Of a DNA stretch of 64,000 nt, positions 62,326 through 64,000 are shown in pieces. The stretch comes from Candidatus Schekmanbacteria bacterium. GTDB lineage: Bacteria; CSSED10-310; JACPHN01. Where the stretch lies: the NCBI GenBank assembly GCA_016188575.1, contig JACPHN010000022.1, positions 45,397 to 109,396 on the forward strand. The letters are read 5' to 3'. The number at the start of each line of letters is the position of its first letter. The first letter of the stretch is position 1. Made by a program: the position numbers and the translations under genes. The notes under the pieces were generated by a model that saw nothing but the letters and a program-made list of their open reading frames with translations, had not been told where the DNA came from and ran no database searches.

Positions 62326-63927
62326 TTACGTGATGCCGGCCACCGCGATCTCCCCCGCCGCGGTCACGGCGATCGCGGTGCACTGGTCGAGCTGGCTCCC
62401 GCCCAGAAAGGTGGCGCGCTCGACGCGCGAGCCGTCCGGGTCGAGAACCGCGACGAAGGAGGAGCCGTCGGCGTCGAGGGCGCCCTGGAAAGCCCCGGCG
62501 GTCACCGGGAAGTCCGGCGAATAGGTAATGCCGCAGGTGTGGACCTCGTCCGCGGAGCTAACGGCGAGCCCGTAGACACGCTCGCCACCGGATCCCCCGA
62601 GAAAGGTGGAGTAGGCGATCGCTCCGCCGGCGTCGATCCTGGTGAGGAAGCCGTCATTGATCCCTCCGAGGGTGGCGTCGAGGGCGTTCACCGTCGGGAA
62701 GTCCACCGCGTCGGTCCATCCTCCGACGACCAGCGCGCCGTTGCTGTCAGCGGCGATGCCTGCCATGGTCTCCACGCCGTTGCCGCCCAGGTAGCTGGCG
62801 TAGCGCAACGACGCCCCGCCGGGAGCGATCGCGGCCACGAACAGGTCATCCGCGAGCTCGTCCCCGTTCTTGGTCGGCTGGAACGCGGCGACGACGGGAA
62901 AGTCCACGGAATCCGTCACCCCGGCGAGCAAGATCGTGCCGTCGGCGGCGACCGCGACGCGGGTGTCGTAGTCCTGGCCGCTGCCGCCGAGCAGGGTGGA
63001 GTAGAGGAGCTGCTTGCCGTCCGGGGAGAGCTTGCTCACGAAAGCCGTGGTGGAGTCAATGTCGCTCTGCAGGGCGCCCTGCAGCGGGAAATCCGCGGAG
63101 TACGTGTTCCCGGAGAGATAGATCTCGCCGCCGGAGCCCAGCGCCATGCCGCGGACGCTGTCCGCGTCCCCGCCTCCCCAGAAGGTGCCGTAGGCGACGA
63201 CCGGGTCGATCACGAGCGGGAGGTCGGGACGAACCGGGTCGCCGAGGTCGAAGCTCACTCGCCAGGAGCGGCCGGGCGCCGTCTCGACCGCGGCGAGCCG
63301 GTAGGCGCAGGCAACCATCTGCCGGGTCGCGCCTTCCGGCTGATAGGCACGCGGTCGCAGCAACCGCATCGTCTGGCCGCCCGCCGCGAGCACCAGCTCG
63401 CCTTCCGCCCCGAGGGTCACCGCCTCCGCTCCCTCGACCAGGAGCGCGGCTCGGCCGACATCGGTTCCGGGGGCAGCGATCAGGTCGAGCTCGACCGCCT
63501 GACCGCTCCCGTAGTAGGTCGCGTCGATGCCGGGGTAGACCGCCCGCGCGGTGACCCGCGCGAAGTGCGGCACGTCGGGCCGCCAGCGCGCCGGGTCGGC
63601 GCCGACGAAGTAACTGGTGCGCCCCGGCAGCGGCTCGCCGCCGAACAACCCGGAGCCGGGCGCGGCGCCGGCGAAGCGCAGGCGGATTCGCGCCGACTGC
63701 TGGCCGCGCCGCGGGACGATGTCGGCCTGGCCCGGCGACAGAATCATGTCGTAACCCCGCGCACGCGCCCAGAAACCGCCGCCGTCCGCCGACGGCTCGA
63801 AGTGGAGCGGCAAGCCGGCCAACAGCTCGGCGCCGTGAGGCGCCGGAGACCCCCCGGCCGCGGCCCCCCAGAGGCAAACGAGGACCGCAAGCGATGCCAG
63901 CAGCGGGCGGCGGAAACAGAACCTCAT
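62326..63927 (-). CDS. secreted SBBP-repeat beta-propeller protein, N-terminal part
   Basis: ATG 63927 with AAGGAG nine bases upstream; signal peptide LLASLAVLVCLWGAAAGG. An N-terminal region of about 230 residues (LPLHFEPSADGGGFWARARG, ARVTARAVYPGIDATYYG) typical of SBBP proteins precedes repeats YSTLLGGSGQDYDTRVAV, YASYLGGNGVETMAGIA and YSTFLGGSGGERVYGLAV, each with a DFP turn. The frame stops at a TAA where a Tyr codon is expected; the remaining domains follow in the same frame. Start overlaps the stop of the upstream gene (ATGA). Probably an extracellular surface protein. Confidence 0.85.
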   Translation of the reverse strand: MRFCFRRPLLASLAVLVCLWGAAAGGSPAPHGAELLAGLPLHFEPSADGGGFWARARGYDMILSPGQADIVPRRGQQSARIRLRFAGAAPGSGLFGGEPLPGRTSYFVGADPARWRPDVPHFARVTARAVYPGIDATYYGSGQAVELDLIAAPGTDVGRAALLVEGAEAVTLGAEGELVLAAGGQTMRLLRPRAYQPEGATRQMVACAYRLAAVETAPGRSWRVSFDLGDPVRPDLPLVIDPVVAYGTFWGGGDADSVRGMALGSGGEIYLSGNTYSADFPLQGALQSDIDSTTAFVSKLSPDGKQLLYSTLLGGSGQDYDTRVAVAADGTILLAGVTDSVDFPVVAAFQPTKNGDELADDLFVAAIAPGGASLRYASYLGGNGVETMAGIAADSNGALVVGGWTDAVDFPTVNALDATLGGINDGFLTRIDAGGAIAYSTFLGGSGGERVYGLAVSSADEVHTCGITYSPDFPVTAGAFQGALDADGSSFVAVLDPDGSRVERATFLGGSQLDQCTAIAVTAAGEIAVAGIT

Positions 63928-64000
63928 CGGCGGTGCTCCTTCTTTCTCCCCCAGGCCATCGCCCCGGCGAGCAACGCCAGCAACGGCAGCCACCACCCCC
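63924..64000 (-). CDS. C-terminal end of a membrane-anchored or sorted protein, cut by the window edge
   Basis: An open frame entering from the window end encodes WWLPLLALLAGAMAWGRKK then EHRR and a TGA overlapping the ATG of the SBBP gene. A hydrophobic helix followed by a basic tail resembles the C-termini of the three other secreted proteins in the window. The remainder of the gene lies outside. Confidence 0.7.
   Translation of the reverse strand, partial: GWWLPLLALLAGAMAWGRKKEHRR

Overview
This is a 64 kb stretch of GC-rich bacterial chromosome. The two lipoproteins, the C-x-S-D-A-D-C cysteine motifs, the DUF4388/TPR protein, the kinase-AAA-TPR giant and several secreted beta-propeller proteins point to a deltaproteobacterial-type lineage (Myxococcota, or Binatota/Desulfobacterota-like). 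This is inference from gene style only; no rRNA is present. An oxygen-sensitive glycyl radical enzyme with its activase and several cobalamin or radical-SAM proteins suggest at least facultative anaerobiosis.

Layout. 1-12 kb: unrelated single genes (lipoprotein, ATPase/nuclease, DUF4388-TPR protein, N-formylglutamate-amidohydrolase-like protein, saccharopine-dehydrogenase-like protein, GYD protein, alpha/beta hydrolase). They surround a graveyard (10.3-11.1 kb) holding a receiver-domain fragment, a dispersed hairpin repeat and a decayed partial duplicate of the saccharopine-dehydrogenase-like gene. 12.3-19 kb: lytic transglycosylase, stand-alone B12-binding domain and Ser/Thr kinase on the + strand. 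19-24.3 kb: a YCF48-type propeller protein coupled to RarD, then a DUF433/PIN-like toxin-antitoxin pair. 24.4-26.3 kb: a hairpin array and a frameshifted IS element with 13-bp terminal inverted repeats. 26.5-31.9 kb: TetR regulator and a three-gene redox operon (FAD, Fe-S, FAD), with the same palindromic operator over the promoter of tetR and over the start codon of the first structural gene. 33-36.3 kb: diguanylate cyclase and MtnA. 36.3-41 kb: an intergenic cluster of five DnaA-box-like 9-mers, then tetR, glycyl radical enzyme and activase, expressed from a near-consensus promoter overlapped by a palindrome. 41-45.3 kb (- strand): MBL hydrolase, recR, ybaB, a frameshifted dnaX, SRP RNA and three consecutive tRNA-Ser genes. 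45.3-51.7 kb (- strand): acyl-CoA-dehydrogenase-like protein, methyltransferase, small membrane protein, lipid kinase and a large secreted PcRGLX/YetA-like protein. 52-55.2 kb: HlyD-ATPase-permease exporter. 55.2-64 kb: PLP enzyme, B12-binding radical SAM protein, a palindromic tandem array with a Uma2 remnant, a pentapeptide-repeat protein and an SBBP-repeat protein interrupted by one in-frame stop.

Two coherent regulated systems stand out: the TetR / FAD-FeS-FAD redox module and the TetR / glycyl radical enzyme / activase module. The latter has an atypical active-site motif (G-C-A-E-W rather than the usual G-C-V-E-P). Intergenic space is unusually rich in hairpins, dispersed repeats and gene remnants, which fits a genome with active turnover.
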